Of a DNA stretch of 64,000 bases, positions 39,203-51,600 are shown piece by piece. The stretch is taken from assembly GCF_024713945.1 (NCBI RefSeq), contig NC_134677.1, forward strand, positions 8,020,001 to 8,084,000, in the 5' to 3' direction. Both the position numbers and the translations under genes were made by a program. How positions within the stretch are numbered: position 1 is the stretch's first letter; each line of letters begins with the position of its first letter. The notes beneath the pieces are model-generated. The model was not told the DNA's origin and made no database searches. It worked only from the letters and a program-made list of their open reading frames with translations. This stretch comes from Dermatophagoides farinae (Eukaryota; Arthropoda; Arachnida; Sarcoptiformes; Pyroglyphidae).

Positions 39203-40078
39203 ATGTCCTTTAATAATTTTGGTCATCAATGCAGCAACAACAACAACAACAATAGGAAGAATGGAATTAATAACAGTAAAAACAACAACAACAACAACAA
39301 CGGCAGCAGCAGCAGCAACAATTGTAAAAATGCACATGTCACCAATTATCATGATAATTTTAAAAACCATAATAACAACAACAACAACAACCATCATAAT
39401 CATCATTCGAAGGATTTTAATAATGAATCTTCATCATCATCATCATCATCCTCGACTATTAATTCATCATCAGCATCTCATAAAAATCATTACCATCGTT
39501 ATAATTATAATCCATTGGCTTCATCCGCTTGTAATATTGCCGCTAATAACACAGCCACAGCAACCACCACCACCACCACCAAGAATCGATCATCATCATA
39601 TTATGAAGATGATGAATTACGTCGAATGTATATACGACCACCACCTAATAGACATGCTTATGAAGCAATTTTTGCAGATAATAATAATCAATCAAATAAT
39701 AAAATTGATTATCGATCATCATCATCATCATCTAGAATGGCCAAAAATGATAGATTCTCATCATCAAATCATAATTCACCATTTAGTTCCTCACCATTTC
39801 AATCATCAACAACTTCCAACAGCAGCAGCAGCAACAATAGCAAAAATAGCCAACAGACAAGCTCAAAATTTTCAATGTTTGGTAATTCTACATCATCCTT
39901 ATTATCTAATAATTTATCATCAACCACATCAACGACAACATTATTATCATCACCAACATCGCCAACATCACCATCATCATCATCATCATCCTCATCATCA
40001 TCATCGTCATCATTATCAGCAACAACAACAACCAGATTAAAATGGCCATCATCATTTTTATCACTTAACAAAAGATGA
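39203..40078 (+). CDS. Low-complexity Asn/Ser-rich ORF, status uncertain
   Basis: I do not recognise this. A 291-codon ATG-to-TGA frame, mostly Asn, Ser, His and Thr runs coded by CAA/ATC-type repeats. The central part is not repeat-derived: YYEDDELRRMYIRPPPNRHA followed by YEAIFADNN is chemically varied and looks like real protein. The frame contains NPLASSACNIAANN and ends RLKWPSSFLSLNKR. Ser and Asn runs mix synonymous codons, as in the genuine exons of this window. No splice sites were needed. It stands alone, with AATAAA hexamers near 40473 and 40535 downstream. It could be a real small gene, a terminal exon, or chance opening across repeats. Confidence 0.4.
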   Translation: MSFNNFGHQCSNNNNNNRKNGINNSKNNNNNNNGSSSSNNCKNAHVTNYHDNFKNHNNNNNNNHHNHHSKDFNNESSSSSSSSSTINSSSASHKNHYHRYNYNPLASSACNIAANNTATATTTTTTKNRSSSYYEDDELRRMYIRPPPNRHAYEAIFADNNNQSNNKIDYRSSSSSSRMAKNDRFSSSNHNSPFSSSPFQSSTTSNSSSSNNSKNSQQTSSKFSMFGNSTSSLLSNNLSSTTSTTTLLSSPTSPTSPSSSSSSSSSSSSSLSATTTTRLKWPSSFLSLNKR

Positions 40079-43000
40079 CATAATACATTCATGTGTAATT
40101 CAAACAATAGCAATGAATATTGTTCCATTTACCATGGCCATTTTTTTCATTAATTCTGTTTATTCGATAGCTATTATTAAATGGAAATTAAAATGAAACA
40201 CGTAGCCAATTTTTTTTTCGGTAACAAAAAAAAACAAATATTGATTATGATCTCGTTTTTATATATATAAAAAAAAAATTTTCATTCGTTTTATTTTGTT
40301 GTTTATGCCATTGGCTATCGTGGTTTCAATTGAATCAAATGAATTTATTCAAAATTGTCCATTGGATTACTATAGTGATGAATAAAATGATTATGATGAT
40401 GATGATATATGAATGAATTGTGTGTGTGATATTCCAATGTTGAATGGTATCCATAATGAATATTCTGTAAAAAAATAAAATGAAGCGCCAAAGATGATTT
40501 TTGTTTTGTTTTTTTTTTCAAAAAAATTACTCCTTAAATAAAACTTATATATATATTCATTTTCCATACGATCATCAATTCTTGTGGTCTTTCCATTTAT
40601 TCTTTTTTCTTTTTTTCTTTTTGTCTTCGATCCTTGACTTTTTTTTTCTCTCATATTTTTGTGTAAACATCATTTCTCTCTCTCTCTACGTTTTTTTTTT
40701 TTGCTCATCATCATCATCATTATCCCCAATGACGCTTTTTATTTGCTCTAATAATTTATATTAATATTTACCAGACACAGACACAGACAAAACACAAATA
40801 ACAATCCAGACATTTATATAATAATAAAAATTTGTATTTGTATTCTTTTTCCATGAATATGATTGTTTTTTTCTTTTATTATTCATAATCATCATCATCA
40901 TCATTAATATTGATGATCATGATTTATGAATAATAATATTATGATGATGATGATGATGAAAAAAAAAAACACGCACGCGTGCTCGTTTCGCTTCATTTTT
41001 ATCAATCATCAACTATTAAGAATTAAGAATCTTTAGAATCTATTGAAAATTCTGCAAAAATGGAGATAAGTGGTGGTGGTGGTGGTGGTGGTGGAAAAAA
41101 CAAAAACAAAAAATTTTGGCAGGTGAAACTTTTTTATTTTTGTTGTTGAACATGAAATTTCCATCTAATGCATCCCTTATTTCATTTGAATGAAAATGAA
41201 GAAGAAGAAGAAGAAGAAAAGGGTTGTGTTTTAAAATTCGGTTCGGGTTCATTAATGTTCGATTTTTTTTGTTTTGTTTTTTCTTTTTTTTCCACTTTTT
41301 ATTTACTTTTCAATTGGAATTTTTCGTACAAATTCTTGTAGAATTTATTTATTTTTTTTTTGTTTTTTTTTACTATTTTTAGATATTAGATACAAAAAAT
41401 ACACTATATACACACATATGTACGGTATTTTGCACGCGTTTTCGGTTTTTGTTTCATTCATTTCCCACCAGTACCACCACCACCACCACCACCACCACCA
41501 TCATTTCATTTCATTTTTGATAATGATAAAAATGATGTGGCAATTTTTTTTGTTTTGTTTTTGTTTTTGTTTTCCATTTGGTGGTAAAGATAATCTGAGG
41601 GGGGAGGAGATAATTTTAAGTGAAAATGATGATGATGATGATGATGAAAAGACAACCTTGGAATATACAAATACCGTTATCATCATCGTCGTTGTTGTTG
41701 GCGTTGTCTGGTTTTATTATTATACCAAATCATCATCATCATTATGATTATTATTATAACTGGAAAAAAAACTAAACGAAACCAAACACAACGGGCACGA
41801 TGATGATGATTTGAATTTTTTTTCCTACTAGACAACAACTTCTCAGTGGAGAGAGAGAGAGGGAAGGAAATGTGGAAAAAATGATAAATAAATTTCACTT
41901 TTGCTTGTTTGTTTTTTTTTCATTTTTGTTTTTGCTCATCATCATCATTATACAATCATCATATATATGATGTATGTATATGTATGTAGACATTATTCTG
42001 GTGAATGGTAAAATAATTCAAATCAGAATCGTTTGTTTTTAATGTTAATACTAACTGTCTGAATAAATAAATAAAAACCGGCTTATGGTGCTTTATTATG
42101 GTGTCTCGTTTTAATATCATTCTGATTCTGATTCTAATCATCGTCATCATTGGATTTGAATTGGTAATGAATAATTGTCCCAAAACGAAAAAAAAGAGAC
42201 ATAAATATAGCACAAACAGAATTCGACCGAAAAAAAAATTAACAACGAGATTTGTCTCATACACACACACACACGCAAGTTGATGGATATAGAAATTCTT
42301 GGGAGGAGAAAAAATAAAAATTTTTTTTTTCGAAATAAATGGAAAACTGATAGAATGTGGAAAAAAATGACATAAAACCACATTCTCTCAATTCTTCTTG
42401 TGTGTGTGTGTGTGTGTGATTTTCCAATTAAAATTGTTTTCAAATAAATGTGATTTTTTTCTCTCTGTCTCTGTCTCTCTCTCAATTATTTGTGATTGAT
42501 TAATTAATTGATATTTTTCTGTGTGTGTGTGTTATTAAATCCACACACAGAAAAATAGTAAGTGATTACATCATCATCATCATCATCATCGATAGCACCA
42601 CCGAAAATCAACCAACAAAATAAAAATGAAAAAAAAAATACCCATTGCTGATGATGCTGACAATGATATGATGATGGTGGAAAAACAAGAAGAAAAAAAA
42701 AGCAAAAAAAAATTTTTTTCCATTTACCAAGAAAAATGACAAGAAAAAAAAGATACAATTTTTTTCAGATTTTCAAAATGAAAAAAAAAACAACACAAAA
42801 TGATTTGTTACATTGTGTCCATTATTCAATGAATATATATATATATAAGAAGAGGTGCTTCCATCGTATTGATTTTTTTTGTGATAAATGATCATCATCA
42901 TGATGATTATTATCGTTCGATAATCATCATCATCATCATCATGATAACGATGATAATAATGAATTCGTGAAATGAAAATTATGATAATGATGTTATTTTG

Positions 43001-43918
43001 TTTCATTCGATTCTTTTTCTTTTTTTTGTTGTTGTTGTTTGAAACTTAAGAAAAAAAAAACAACAAAAAAAAATTTTTTTTTTTTGATCATCATTAAATC
43101 ACATGACCACAATGATGATGATGATGATGATGAAAGATTGTTTCAGTGCAACTAATAATGCGGATAAAGACCAATAAGAAGAAGAAGAGAAAAATCATTT
43201 CGGAAGCCAAAAAAAAAAACAACAACAACAAAAAAAACTGCCACAGGAATTTTTTTCTCATTCATTCATCAACAGGTGTATTGGCGCGACCAAAAACAAC
43301 GACAACAACAACAACAACAACAATTTCATTGGATTCGAATGACAGAAAAAAAATAACAAAAACAAAAGAAAACAAAAAGAAGAAAAACTCATTTCAATTT
43401 TTTTCCAATTAAAACGAAAATTTTTTTTTTTCGCTTCAAGGATTCATCATTCATTCATTTTGTCTCTGTGCGTGTGTGTGTGTGTGTGTTTTTTTTTTGT
43501 TGTTGTTTAAAACGGAATGGCCTATAATTTAGTTTTTTACAGTTTTCATTGATTATTATAAACCTTTGATGACAAAAATATTGATTTTGAATTTTTGATT
43601 TTATGAAAAAAAAACAAAAAAAAAAAAACAGTGACCATGGAATGTCACACAACAAAAAAAAGCAATTTTTTCCAATCAATGCAGTGAATAAGCAATAAGT
43701 TTTTGTTGTTGTTTTTTTTTTCTTATTTTGCTATTTTTGTTATGCGCGGTTTTTTTTCTTTATTTTCATTTTGTTTTTCCAAAAAAACACTTGCATTTGT
43801 GGAATTTTTTTTTTTTAGTTAAAGAAAAATTAATTTATTTTAATGGAAAAAGTGCATGTTTTATTGAAATTAATAAAAACGAACAATGAAAGAAAAAAAA
43901 AGGTAAAATTTAAAATCA
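40079..43918. other. Intergenic region, no gene seen
   Basis: Open frames are translations of poly-T (Phe), TG/CA (Cys-Val, His-Thr) and ATC/CAC (His) repeats. CAC/GGT blocks lie near 41070-41093 and 41472-41500, and CA/TG runs near 42264 and 42401-42418. Confidence 0.55.
43834..43839 (-). terminator. Poly(A) signal of the B56-like gene
   Basis: AATAAA on the minus strand, about 80 nt past the stop codon at 43919. Confidence 0.45.
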
Positions 43919-45166
43919 TCAATTCAATTTATGTGTGTGTGTGTGTGTGTTTAAATTTTGTAGATAAATGCCATAAAGAACCTGTTGAACATGTGTACGA
44001 TAATCCCATGTAATTAAATATTGTTGATTGTTCAATATGGATATTAATTGATTTTTATAATTGTAATTACCAGTAGTAGTAGTAGTAGCCATATATTTAT
44101 CAAAATATTTTTTATATTCAAATGAACATAAAATATTTATTGTTGTTTTTATGAGATCTGTATTTAATGATTGAAGATTTTTCATTAAAAATGGCATTAT
44201 GAATGGCATTATTTGTTGAAAAATTGATTCTGAATCATCATCATCATCATCATCGATATCGATATTATCATCATTGAACAATAAATTCAATATTTGTTTC
44301 AATTCCACTAATGTCAACATTAATATTGAACTATGTGTAGACAATGATGATGAATTTCTTAGTTGAAATAATTGACGCATAAAATCAATAATTTCTTCAG
44401 GATATTTTTTCATAAATTTTATTGTACATGAAAATAATGGCCGATAATAATAATAAAGATATGGTAAACGATGTAACGTAAATAATAATGTTTTAATTGT
44501 TGACATTTGAAATTGTTGTTGTTGTTGTTGCTGTTTGACTGTTGATCGTTTTCGATCCATCATTAATTTATAAATATGTAATAAATTCTCTAAATGAATC
44601 TGTACTTCATTCGAATAGATTGATGAAACAATTTCTTTCAATTCTTCATTAACAATACGATCAATTATATCACGTCTTTCGGGTATATATTGATAGATTG
44701 TTGAAATAATTTTCGATACATAATTTCGTTCATCACCATCATCACTATGAATTAAATCGAGTAATTGTGAAACAAAATGATCGTCAATGATAATAGCGAT
44801 ATATTTATGATCATTTTTGAAAAAATTGATAGCAAGATCCAATATTTTGTAAACAATATCCAAATGTGGATTCAAATCATTGGTTGATGTACATTTTTCG
44901 AAATTATTACCATAATTTATGTATTCTTTTTTCAATTTTGATGGCCCCAATGGACGGAATATATTTACCGTTATTACATCAAGTATATCGGGAAAAATTT
45001 GTTTGTAATTTGTTAGCATAATATTATTTTCATCATCCATATCTTCAATGATGAATAGATCATAAATGGATTGAAGTTTTTCATATTTTTTCGTCTTCTC
45101 CATTAGATTATCATTGTTGGTGAAATCGAAGATTTCCATACAGACATTTTTAAAATCGATATCCAT
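43919..45166 (-). CDS. Divergent intronless PP2A regulatory subunit B56 (B') homologue
   Basis: A 415-residue single-exon protein matching B56 HEAT-repeat landmarks: VNIFRPLGPS, LNPHLDIVYKILDLAINFF (B56: WPHLQLVYEFFLRFL), DDHFVSQLLDLIHSDDGDER (QKFVLQLLELFDSEDPRER), IKTLLFTLHRLP (LKVLLPLH), FMKKYPEEI, and LVELKQILNLL (LEEILDVI). B56 subunits bind the PP2A core dimer and recruit substrates with LxxIxE motifs. Identity is low and several helices are shortened. A CAA-coded Gln run lies between repeats and an Asp run near residue 305. The protein stops after the helix equivalent to the final HEAT helix; the usual basic tail is replaced by [10 protein letters not shown], coded by a CA microsatellite. 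The start is the ATG at 45166. Lack of introns in a gene family that usually has them suggests a retrocopy or fast-evolving paralogue. Assignment to B56 is by remote similarity read by eye. Confidence 0.72.
   Translation of the reverse strand: MDIDFKNVCMEIFDFTNNDNLMEKTKKYEKLQSIYDLFIIEDMDDENNIMLTNYKQIFPDILDVITVNIFRPLGPSKLKKEYINYGNNFEKCTSTNDLNPHLDIVYKILDLAINFFKNDHKYIAIIIDDHFVSQLLDLIHSDDGDERNYVSKIISTIYQYIPERRDIIDRIVNEELKEIVSSIYSNEVQIHLENLLHIYKLMMDRKRSTVKQQQQQQQFQMSTIKTLLFTLHRLPYLYYYYRPLFSCTIKFMKKYPEEIIDFMRQLFQLRNSSSLSTHSSILMLTLVELKQILNLLFNDDNIDIDDDDDDDSESIFQQIMPFIMPFLMKNLQSLNTDLIKTTINILCSFEYKKYFDKYMATTTTTGNYNYKNQLISILNNQQYLITWDYRTHVQQVLYGIYLQNLNTHTHTHKLN
43932..43950 (-). repeat. CA microsatellite inside coding sequence
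   Basis: About nine CA units (minus strand) encode the Thr-His run at the C-terminus of the B56-like protein. The same repeat in other frames would alter or extend the terminus. Confidence 0.9.
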
Positions 45167-48097
45167 GGCAATCAATTGATGATGATGATGATAATGACAA
45201 AATTTAATGTTGCAAAACAATCAATAACAACAACAATAACCGTTGAAAATTTTTGAAAATTAAAACAAAAAAAAACATGAGAAAAAAAATAAAAACATCG
45301 AACCATCAATATAGTACGTACAGGCGTTTTGATTGCCATCTTTCGGTGGAGAATCAAACTGAATTCGAAAAAAAAAAATTTATTTTTTATGCCAATTCCA
45401 CCAATCCATTTTTTTTTTCGTTCACAGATTTTAATTAAAAAATCAATCTGCCTAATAATAAACAAACCATAATCAATCATCCACGATTAATGTGTATAAT
45501 TAAGGCATCAAAAACATGAAAATAAATTAACCACTGATGCCTGCTGGTTGATTATTGGTGGAAATAAAACAAAACAAAGCAAAAAAATTCTTTGCCCACA
45601 ACAAGTTACAACCAACAGAATATTATTATTATTCTAATCAACTTACGATAATGAATAATAATAATCCATTGTGTTGTGTTAATGAACAAAACGGATGAAA
45701 AATTATTCGTTTAACTGAATATATTAACTAAGCTCCTACTACTAAAGTTAATTTCCTTGATTTTTTTTTTGTTTTGTTTTCGTCCCAAAAAAGAAAAAAA
45801 ATTTTCCATTAAAAAAAATCAAGCTGAGCTGAAATCAAAATCAAAAACAAAAAAAAAACAGGAAAAAAATCACAGCAAAGAATCGATTCCGATCTGTTTT
45901 TCGGAATAAATTCCGGAAAAAAAGCTAAGGTGAAAATGGAATTTGGCGAAAAAGTTCCAAATGATGACAATTTGGATGATGTGATCATCACATACCAGAA
46001 CCAAAAAAAAAAGAAGAAAAGAATTTTTTTGCGTGTCCAAAAAAAACAAAAAAACAAATAAAACATATGAATGAAAGAAAAAAAATTCTCACCATTATTC
46101 ATTTTCAGTCGTTTTTAAAAGCATCGTGTTGAAAAATGTCTATGAAAAAAACTAAACAAGAATTCATTCAGTCAATCAGCCAAGTCTGTATAATGGTGTA
46201 CTGGTGTTGAAACACATAAGCCATGAAAAGAGCATTAAAGAGTAAGAAAAAATAAAAGAATCCCGGATCCAGAAATAAAAAGAAATGAATCATAAGAAAT
46301 AAAAATAATAATGAAATGGTTCTATAGTTCCAAATTTTTTTCTTTCTTTCTTTGGCGTTGGCGTTGGCGTTGGTGTTAGTGTGGGCCAAAAAAAAAAATC
46401 AAGACAATCCACACATGACAATATTATACATAGGCCCTATGAATCCACAACATATAAGTGTGTGTGTGTTGATCCATCAAGAATTTGTTTGCAAAACAAT
46501 AAATGTGTGTATGTGTTGTTTGGTATTTGGAGCAAAAGATGTAGTATGAGTATTTTATAGGGTGTTTTTGCATTCTCGTTTCATTCATACAAACAACTGC
46601 AACAATGATCCAAGATAACAAAAAAAAAATGGACCAGAAATGATTGCATCGTATGAGATGCATCTTTTGTCTATGAAAAGATTCTATAGAATAGACAAAA
46701 GAAAAAAAAACGGATAGAATTCCACATTTTTTTTTTGGTGATCGATAAGATTCATTCAATTCTATTGGCTTTTCATTTTTCTTTTTTGTTCCGTTGTCGA
46801 GTTTCAATTTTTTTTTTTCAATCGACCACCCACCCACCCATCCAACCAACCCCCTCCACATTGTGAACATTTTTCATTCATGTAAACAAAAACGGGTAAA
46901 AAGAAGGAAATAAAAAAAATATTGACTACTGAAAACAGAATAAATCGATATTTGATTTTTTTTTTTTTTTGGTTCTTTCCACTAGCCGCTGTTCAATTAT
47001 TGCCCCTTTTTTTCAATCTATTGAAATTTTAATAACAGAAAACAAAAATTGCTTGATCATTTCCATAAATTTAGATCATACCGATAGATAAACTACACAC
47101 ACACACACACATGAATAATGATCAATTGATGATCGAATTTTTTTCAAATAAAATTCTTGACAATTTTTGTGAATAAGCAACCAAAAAAAAAATTCATGAC
47201 CAACCGATAGAGGGCATTGGCATTTTTTTTTTCATTTTCTTTCGGACGGGAATATATCAGGTCTAAACACTGAACATATGTGTGTGTGTGTGTGTCCATT
47301 TTTTTTATTCATAAAAAAAAGAATCGGTAAAAATGTGTTGTCGTATATATGTATGTGGAGCTCACGTCGATATATTGGTCTGTTTGCATTGAATTTTTTT
47401 TTGTTTGTTTGTCTGTCTCTGTCTCTGTCTGTATTACGTTGAATGAATGATCACTGACATGTCTATCTATATCTATTTATGAGTAATTTTTTTTTGTTTG
47501 GCCGTTAACCTTAAAATCAAACAAAACAACAAGGTTGAACGCTGAACAGAGAGAGAGCACAGCAGAGACTAAAAAACAAAAAAAAAATCACCTTAGTCAT
47601 TGTGTTCATTATCATCATTCTTGTGTGATCATCACAATCTATCGATTGTTTTGTTTTGTTTCGAAACAACCACATTTCATCATTCATGTTGCCGTTGTTT
47701 TTTTTTGTTCTTTGTAAATTTTGATCCATAATAATAATTGATTGATCATCATCATCACGAGACGAAAAATCTGATCTGTAAATCAATCGAAAACAACAAC
47801 AACAACAACAACAAACCGCAAAATTTTTCATTACGATTCTGGTAATTTGACAAATTTTTCTTCACTTTTTTTTGTGCTGCCAAACGAAAATAAAAACATT
47901 AATAATCATAACCAGGTGACTGGAGTATAATTGATTGATCGATTTATAATTTTTTTTGCATTTTTTTTTGTAGATTTAATTTTTATAGCAGTGAAAAATT
48001 CATTTTCACTCTGTTTTTTGGTTAAAATTATCAAATTTATCAATACATTGATTGATTGATTAGAAAACAGCGGCAACAATTAATCAATCGATCAATC
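45167..48097. other. Intergenic region and KCC distal promoter side
   Basis: No gene seen. Notable small repeats are TTGGCG hexamers near 46351-46376 and a TG run near 47279-47293. A polypyrimidine/TAG at about 47961-47973 might be an acceptor for a non-coding first exon preceding the distal KCC coding exon. Confidence 0.5.
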
Positions 48098-48617
48098 ATG
48101 AGCCGATTTACCGTTAGTCGTACTATGCCGGAAGATAGTGTGGCGATTGTAAATGAAATTGAAAATGATGATGATGATGATATCAACAATGACATTGTCG
48201 GTGTTAATGATGGTGGTGATGATATTATTGATCAAGATTTTATAATTACAACCAATGGTGGTGATAGTAATAGTTCATTGTCCGGCAAAATAAAAAACAA
48301 TCATAATCAACAACAATCACCATCATCATCGTCATCATCAATGATGATGATGATGATGATGAATAATAAAAATCAACAACAACAACAACAACAACAACGA
48401 CAAAATATCAGTAATACATCAAACATAATTGTTATTGAACAACAAAATAATCATGAATCAACAGAATTATTACCAAATGTCGATATTATTGATAAATCAT
48501 CCGCTACAGTAGCAGCAGCATCATCATCATCATCATCATCATCACCGTTTTCATCATCAACAAAAATGAAACGTCAAACAAAAATGTTTAAAAAATATGG
48601 TTCAACCACTAATAATG
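48098..48617 (+). other. kcc: KCC distal first coding exon (isoform a N-terminus)
   Basis: Starts [14 protein letters not shown] at the first in-frame ATG. RFTV matches the [R/K]FxV/I docking motif for SPAK/OSR1 kinases and resembles the start of vertebrate KCC2a. Asp, Met, Gln and Ser runs follow, to a donor AAT G|GTATGT in phase 1. That fits the acceptor at 54824. About 173 residues. Confidence 0.75.
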
Positions 48618-51600
48618 GTATGTATATGTCATTTGCATGTTGTTTAATTATTTATGAGTTATCATTTTCTGTTGCTGCTGCTGATGCTGCTTGCATCAAT
48701 TCGTTTCCATTCAATTCGATTCGATGAATGAATGAATGAATCGAAAACTTGAATTCTTGACAAATTCTTATTACCATTTCTATATAATTTTAGGTCAAAG
48801 ATTTTCATTTTCATTTTCATTCTACATTGAAAGTGAGATAGAAAGATGTTAAACACAAATATATAACTGAACATGAAAATCTTTTCGTCGTTGTTGTTGT
48901 TGTTGTTTTTGTGCACATGTGTGCATCGAATGTTTTTGGACGGATGGATGGATGAATGGATCCAATTCATTAATCGAATTTCCAATAAAAAAAAATCGAG
49001 TTTCTGGAATTTTTCATTCATTCAAAACATTTTTTATTGTTTATTTTCAGTCTTTATGTCTTAACATGGACATAGAATATATTTATACAATAATAAAATC
49101 GAAATGGCTCTTCATTCTTTATTCTTTTTCTTTTATTGATATTCAATTCAATTCAATTCAATCATCATAATGGATAGATATGGAACAATTCTAATCAATG
49201 ATGAGAATGTTCATTTTGTTAATCGAAAAAAAAGTAAATGAACAACAAAACGTTTGTAAATGATTAAAGTTTACAAGTTTACAATCATTCTATATGGTAT
49301 CCATGTGTACATGCGGGTATAAAAAATGGTTGATTACTTTTTTTTTTGGCTAGTGGTGGTGTTGGTGGTGGTGGTGGTCAGTCAAATTATTCGGTCCTTC
49401 ATCATCATTGATTGACTTTAATTAGTGGAAAATTTTGTTTTTTTCATTCTGGTTAAAATGAGCTTTTTTTTTAGCAAAAAGTATGTGTTCCAAATTTGGA
49501 ATTTCCAATTCTTTTGTTAATTGGAACATATACTCAAACGAACACACACACGCACACACTTCTGGATGGTCATCGTCATCATCATCAAATTGATAGACTG
49601 GAGAAAAAAAAAGAAAAGGCTGTACACATGATCTCTTCTCACACATAATCAAAACTAAATTTTCGATTCTAGCATACAATGTGTGTATGTGTATGTATCA
49701 ACAACATCTTAATCTCTCTGTATCATTATTTTTTTTTTGTTCTCACTTGATTCCGGATTCTTGAATGTGGATTTTTTTTCTTTTGTTTTTCTTTCTTTTG
49801 TTTTTTTGGTGAAATAATTTGGCTTCACATTTGGTCATTCTAGCGCTAATTTTTTTCCCATAATTATTTTTGGAGTTTTTTTACAAATCAAAAAAAAAAT
49901 CCTGTTCGAGTGATTGAATTGGTAGAATGGAAAAAAAATGGGTTGTGGTTCATTTTTTTTTTGTAGTGAAAAACATCAATTCACCAATTGAAACCGAAGA
50001 AAAAGAAAAAATTTTTCGATGCTAAATCAATGCGTTGGTCAAGTTAGGGCATGATACAAAAAAAAATAACGATGTGCTGGCATTGTTGTTGAAATTGTTC
50101 ATTCATCTCATATCGTTCTGCATCATGTTCAATAGTAGTCGTATATACGGGTATATTACCCGTCCAATTTGGATTGCCAATTCCATGATGATAATGATGA
50201 CAACGAACTATATAACCTGTTTTCGTTGTTTTTTTCTCTCACTGTCATTGACAAGTAAAGAATTCTGTCTATTTTAGCTCGTTCTTTCTTTTCGGTGAAC
50301 ATCTAGTAGATTCTTTTACCAAAAAAAAAAAAAATTCTTTGCTTTTTTTTTACTATTTCATTGACTTCTCACATTGATTTGATTCTACTACTGATTGTAT
50401 GGTAGTGGTATGTTTTTTGATGATGATTTTGTATATATGATGTTGTGTATAAAGGCTAGTCATCAGAATAAAAACGAAGCATGAGCCAACGGATATAATC
50501 CCTAAATAATTCTTTATCAATTCAAATAGAGAAAGAAAATGTCTGTATCATCCATTCTTCTTCTTCTTCTTCTTCCTTTGTTGTAGACACATACACACAC
50601 ACACACACAGAATGATTTCACTATAAACCAGAAAATATTCTCTATTTTTTTTTCTAAGTAAAAAATGTGTCCAATATATTCTTAGTTGAATATTCTGAAC
50701 AAAACAAAAGCAACTATCTCACAATAAACCACCACCACCACCACCACAACAACAACAACCGAGCTAGTCAGTATTCACATATTTCAAGTGTATATTGGTT
50801 TTCTACTTTTTGTTGTCATCATCATCATCATCGGTCGGTTGGTTGGTTGGTTCGTCGGTTATTCTGTCGTTCATTCGTTCCATAATAATTATCGTGATCG
50901 TTTCAGATTCAAAAACTAATACTATACGATCAGTTTCAATTTTTTTTCTTCATTTCATTTCATTTTCTGGTTATATGAATATGTGTATCTGTGTGTGTAA
51001 TGATATTCGGATATAACCGACAATCATTCGTTTTGTTTCGTTTGTTTTTCTGTTTTTTTTTTTGGTAAAAGATTCAGATTCATTTTTATCTTTCTCGATA
51101 TTTCGAATAACGCCTGTGTGTATTTGTGTCTTTGGTTCGTTTTATTCTATTCATATCACCAGTATTGTCCTCATGTGTGTGTGTGTGTGTGTGTTTGTGT
51201 TTTGTGTTAGTTTTCCCATAATGTTTATCTATTTATTTATTTCGAAAATTCAGAATCATCAGATTTTTTTTCCCATTCTTTTTATTTCCCACTGAGATAT
51301 ATTACCACCTCCCATCACCATCATCCAAAAGTTGTATAAAGAAAAAAAGAGAAAAAAAAACGATGCGGCAACAACAATCATCAATCGTCAAACATCGACA
51401 TTATTTTACTTCATTTATTCAAATAAAAATAATAATCTGAAAATGAAATCTTTTTTTCTTTCTTTCTTTTTGGTTCGCTGATTCTTTTTTTTTCTCTTTC
51501 TTTCATGTTGAAGATATTTAGGGGTAGCCAAAATGGTGAAAGAATCGTTATCATTCATTACACAGTAGTAGTGTTATATTCTGTTCTATTATTCTCCATT

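Noticed and set aside
39219-40040. Second long frame overlapping the 39.2-kb ORF
   Set aside because: It is the +1 shadow of the same repeats (Thr, Ile, His runs) and has less varied sequence than the chosen frame.
44000-45166. Plain pseudogene interpretation of the B56-like ORF
   Set aside because: The frame is open over 415 codons with family landmarks kept in order, which is unlikely for an unconstrained copy of that divergence; kept as a probable gene.
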